Assembly (NCBI RefSeq): GCF_000931935.2
Contig: NZ_AZAC01000011.1
Span: 1-64,000, forward strand
Length of the DNA: 64,000 nucleotides
Reading direction: 5' to 3'
Source: Dethiosulfatarculus sandiegensis
GTDB lineage: Bacteria > Desulfobacterota > Desulfarculia > Desulfarculales > Desulfarculaceae
Shown: in pieces, positions 61,627 to 64,000 of the stretch
Layout of the letters: each line of letters starts with the position of its first letter
Numbering within the stretch: position 1 is the stretch's first letter
Made by a program: the position numbers and the translations under genes
The notes under the pieces: generated by a model
Told to the model about the DNA's origin: nothing
The model's database searches: none
Seen by the model: only the letters and a program-made list of their open reading frames with translations

Positions 61627-62196
61627 GTGGATCTTGTGATTCTCATGGCAAGCCCCCGGCCCAAGGGATACACCAGCCGGGCGGTTGACTGGCTCACAGA
61701 TGAACTCATCCTCATGGGACATCAGGCCGAGGTGATCAACCTGGCCGAATTCAATATCCTGCCCTGTAACGGCTGCAGTCAATGCCAGGACGCACAAGAA
61801 ACGCCCTTTTGCCCCCTGCCGGACGAGGTCTCCCTGATCTGGGAAAAGATGATCCCGGCCGATGCCCTGATCTGGGCCGCGCCGGTTTACTTCTGGTCGC
61901 TTCCCGCTCGGGCCAAGGCCCTTTTGGAGCGCAGTGCGGCCTTGGTGACAGGGTTCAGGGACAAGGGGCACCATTCACTTTTGGCCGGTAAAAAACTGGG
62001 CCTTTTGGCCACCTGCGGCGGACCGGCGGAAAACGCAGACCAGTTGATAAGTGTATTCTCCCTGGCGGGAGATTACTTTCAGCAAGAACCTCTGCTGCGC
62101 CTGGTTATTGAACACACCTATCAGCCGGATAAACCGGATTTCAACGATCAGGTTAGGACCCGTTATTTTGCCAGGCTACTGGCAAGCAAATCTTAA
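61627..62196 (+). CDS. NADPH-dependent FMN reductase / iron-sulfur-flavoprotein-like protein
   Basis: The GTG at 61627 follows AAAGGAA. The 189-residue flavodoxin-fold protein opens MDLVILMASPRPKGYTSRA, the phosphate-binding loop for FMN. It has a cysteine cluster CNGCSQCQDAQETPFC near 47-62 (CX2CX2CX8C), close to the compact motif of iron-sulfur flavoproteins, then APVYFWSLPARAKALLER and LGLLATCGGP typical of the family. It is divergent from the RiPP operon. It could supply electrons to the radical SAM enzymes or the SagB-type enzyme, but it may equally belong with the regulator and TPP enzyme downstream. Confidence 0.88.
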   Translation: MDLVILMASPRPKGYTSRAVDWLTDELILMGHQAEVINLAEFNILPCNGCSQCQDAQETPFCPLPDEVSLIWEKMIPADALIWAAPVYFWSLPARAKALLERSAALVTGFRDKGHHSLLAGKKLGLLATCGGPAENADQLISVFSLAGDYFQQEPLLRLVIEHTYQPDKPDFNDQVRTRYFARLLASKS

Positions 62197-62250
62197 TTAA
62201 AACAAACGATTACTAATTATTCCATTAAAAGGGAAGGCCGGTAAAATATC

Positions 62251-62272
62251 TGTTGCTCCCATGGGAGCAACA
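62251..62272. promoter_or_regulatory. Perfect 22-bp palindrome upstream of the TrmB-type regulator
   Basis: TGTTGCTCCCA is followed immediately by its exact reverse complement. The element is 172 bases before the regulator start and overlaps a possible promoter (TTGCTC at 62253 and TATTGT at 62276, spacing 17). It is a strong candidate operator, most simply for autoregulation. Confidence 0.6.
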
Positions 62273-62443
62273 TGCTATTGTGGGCCATGGAGAAAAGCGC
62301 ACTTCCTTTTGTCCAGGCCAAAGAGTCATAAACTTGGCAGGGTCCCCGCCAGAGCCCGATCAAGAGACCCAGGTCCAGACCGCGCATTTACCACAACTGT
62401 TCTCCATGTGAGCCCAAAACACAAAAACAAAAAAGATCGGGCC

Positions 62444-63232
62444 ATGATTGTCAATGAACGCCTGCGAGAGCTGGGTTTTTCCAAATACGAGATATCCTGT
62501 TACCTTGCCCTGGTGAACCATCACCCGGCCAACGGCTCCCAAATCAGCCGACTCTCAGGCGTCAGCCGTTCACGCATCTACGACATTCTGCGCAAAATGC
62601 TGCATAAAGGCCTGGTAAACGAAATCGGGGAAGGACTGTATCTCCCCCTGCCCCCCGAAGAGCTGATCAAGCGCCTAAAGAGCCAGTTCGACTCCAACCT
62701 GGCTCTCTTAAAGGAAGAGGTGGACCGCACCTCCTGGCGCTCCGACCATGAACACATCTGGACCTTGCGCGGTTTGAACGAAACCATGGGCAAGGCCCAG
62801 GAGATGACCGCCTCGGCGGAAAAAGAAATCTACATACGCTGTTTTCCCATGGAAGGCAGGCTCATAGATTCAAAGCTCCACCAGGCGGTTAAAAGGGGTG
62901 TCTTGGTGAAATACATCTCCATGGGGCCCCCCTTGAGCCCTTTTGAGATCCAGGTTGTTCACCCGGGCTGGGAGCATCTGGAGCGCCGCCTGGACGGCCG
63001 CTGTTTTGACCTGATAACAGATCGCAAAGAGGTTTTGGTCGGCAAATTCCAGGCAGGCAAGGAAGACCAGGCCCCCTTTAAATGGACCAGAAGCCACTGG
63101 TTCGTCACCTCCAGCAGAGACAGTCTGCGCCATGATTTTTTTCATTTTTTTCTGAACAAAATCCACGAGGAGAAAAAAATCCTGACCCTTAAGGAGCAGG
63201 AGATATACCAGCTGATCAAAGAGGATTACTGA
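62444..63232 (+). CDS. TrmB-family transcriptional regulator
   Basis: The ATG at 62444 is chosen because the winged-helix domain begins right there (MIVNERLRELGFSKYEISCY); the 61 codons upstream have no domain character and cover the palindrome. The 262-residue protein has the TrmB winged helix (QISRLSGVSRSRIYDILRKM, then LHKGLVNE), a coiled linker and a C-terminal TrmB/PLD-like effector region (EIYIRCFPMEGRLIDSKL, GVLVKYISMGPP). Such regulators are best known in archaea for sugars but occur in anaerobic bacteria. It lies 36 bases upstream of the TPP enzyme, the likely target. Confidence 0.87.
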   Translation: MIVNERLRELGFSKYEISCYLALVNHHPANGSQISRLSGVSRSRIYDILRKMLHKGLVNEIGEGLYLPLPPEELIKRLKSQFDSNLALLKEEVDRTSWRSDHEHIWTLRGLNETMGKAQEMTASAEKEIYIRCFPMEGRLIDSKLHQAVKRGVLVKYISMGPPLSPFEIQVVHPGWEHLERRLDGRCFDLITDRKEVLVGKFQAGKEDQAPFKWTRSHWFVTSSRDSLRHDFFHFFLNKIHEEKKILTLKEQEIYQLIKEDY

Positions 63233-63268
63233 GCTCTTAAACACTTTTCTAAAAACAGGAGCAAGCCC

Positions 63269-64000
63269 ATGACCGGCGCCCAGGTTCTGGTTGATATGCT
63301 GATTAAATATGGTGTTAAATATATTTTCGGCGTACCGGGTGACACCTCGCTGGCCCTTTACGAGGCCCTTTACCAGGCAGGCGGAGATATCACCCATGTG
63401 CTCTGCCGGGACGAGCGTTCAGCCACTTTCATGGCCGACGCCTATGCCAGGTTGAGCCACAAGCCCGGCGTGGCAGAGTGCCCGAGTGGAGCCGGAGCCC
63501 TTTATTCCACCCCCGGTGTGGCCGAGGCCAATGCCTCTTCCATTCCGGTTATCCTTTTCACCTCGGGCATAAGCATGGCCGGAGAAGGCAAAGGCACCAT
63601 CACCGAGCTTGACCACCACACGCTTTTCGAGTCCATAACCAAATGGTCCAGCTTCCTCAAACTGGGATCCAAGCTGCCTGAAGAACTGCGCAGGGCCTTT
63701 CGCATAGCCACCACGGGCAGGCCCGGAGCGGTGCATCTGGTTTTGCCGATCGAAAACATGAAAAGTGATCTGAACCAGGCGGGCGATGACCTTTGGGTGG
63801 AGCCCGAATGCCGCCATTACCCCGCGTTTCGCACCCAACCCAGCAGCAAGGTGCTTAAAAAGGTGGTCAAAAACCTTTTGGAGTGCAGACGTCCGGTGCT
63901 GGTGACCGGCGGCGGGGCCAACCACTCCCAGGCCGGTGAGATAATTCTGAAGATGGCAGAGTGGCTGGAAGCCCCTGTGGTGACCACCATCAGCGGCCAG
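63269..64000 (+). CDS. Thiamine-diphosphate-dependent enzyme, acetolactate-synthase-like (5' part)
   Basis: AGGAG precedes the ATG by 8 bases. The first 244 codons run off the window end. The N-terminal TPP-binding PYR domain is clear: MTGAQVLVDMLIKYGVKYIF, then GVPGDTSLALYEAL, the activating Glu in CRDERSATFMADAYARL (aligned with HEQGA in acetolactate synthases) and GRPGAVHLVLPIE. The start of the central domain is also present (RRPVLVTGGGANHS). The reaction cannot be told from this half; acetolactate synthase, sulfoacetaldehyde acetyltransferase and related decarboxylases all fit. It follows the TrmB-type regulator and is probably co-transcribed with it. Confidence 0.9.
   Translation, partial: MTGAQVLVDMLIKYGVKYIFGVPGDTSLALYEALYQAGGDITHVLCRDERSATFMADAYARLSHKPGVAECPSGAGALYSTPGVAEANASSIPVILFTSGISMAGEGKGTITELDHHTLFESITKWSSFLKLGSKLPEELRRAFRIATTGRPGAVHLVLPIENMKSDLNQAGDDLWVEPECRHYPAFRTQPSSKVLKKVVKNLLECRRPVLVTGGGANHSQAGEIILKMAEWLEAPVVTTISGQ

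Noticed and set aside
1-64000. rRNA, tRNA, CRISPR arrays, insertion sequences and a replication origin
   Set aside because: None was recognised by reading; no cloverleaf, spaced repeats, transposase or DnaA-box cluster was seen.

Overview
The window looks like chromosomal DNA of an anaerobic, Gram-negative, probably sulfate- or syntrophy-associated bacterium of the Desulfobacterota (former Deltaproteobacteria). This is inferred from the gene set: TRAP uptake plus acyl-CoA synthetase and dehydrogenase, an adenosylcobalamin-dependent ribonucleotide reductase, ABC-substrate-binding hybrid kinases, outer-membrane barrels, and B12-dependent radical SAM enzymes. No rRNA, tRNA or CRISPR array was seen, and no species is recognised.

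Layout. 1-5.6 kb: the tail of a glycine-rich OB-fold-like protein, a sigma-54 two-component system and, divergent from it behind a near-perfect sigma-54 promoter, a small exported calcium-loop protein and a TPR outer-membrane barrel. 6-8.9 kb: an AT-rich island with two tandem Sel1-repeat paralogues, both broken. 9-11.4 kb: a MerR-type regulator and a small TIGR04076-type protein that share a palindrome in their promoters, then a potassium channel. 11.7-21.8 kb (minus strand): an MMPL/RND exporter operon with a LolA-like protein and an outer-membrane barrel, a DUF4198-type periplasmic protein, an AraC regulator and a hybrid kinase. 22.2-34.9 kb: a hypothetical protein, a tripartite RND efflux pump, an OmpR-type two-component system with matching 11-bp-spaced boxes at its own upstream region and the pump's, and a HlyD/ABC-2 exporter. 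35.3-42 kb: a carboxylate uptake and activation operon (TRAP DctPQM, acyl-CoA ligase, acyl-CoA dehydrogenase) under a divergent TetR regulator. 42.2-44.5 kb: class II ribonucleotide reductase. 44.5-47.8 kb: a trimeric autotransporter adhesin that is switched off in this sequence by a G9 tract, with a TetR regulator next to it.

The most striking system is the minus-strand RiPP operon from about 61.4 to 47.85 kb. Two nitrile-hydratase-leader (NHLP) precursors end in very short cysteine-rich cores (QCCSCSG and QCCCCCTP). They are followed without real gaps by two B12-binding radical SAM RiPP enzymes (CX7CX2C), two HemW/HemN-like radical SAM proteins (CX3CX2C), a fused RRE/ThiF-like/YcaO cyclodehydratase, a SagB-type azoline dehydrogenase and an RsbW-like/RRE/M50 membrane peptidase, then a terminator. 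The reasonable prediction is a contiguous poly-thiazole peptide that is further modified, perhaps C-methylated, by up to four radical SAM enzymes. No exporter or immunity gene is in the operon.

Upstream and divergent of the RiPP operon are an iron-sulfur-flavoprotein-like reductase, a TrmB-family regulator behind a perfect 22-bp palindrome, and the 5' part of a thiamine-diphosphate enzyme that runs off the window end.
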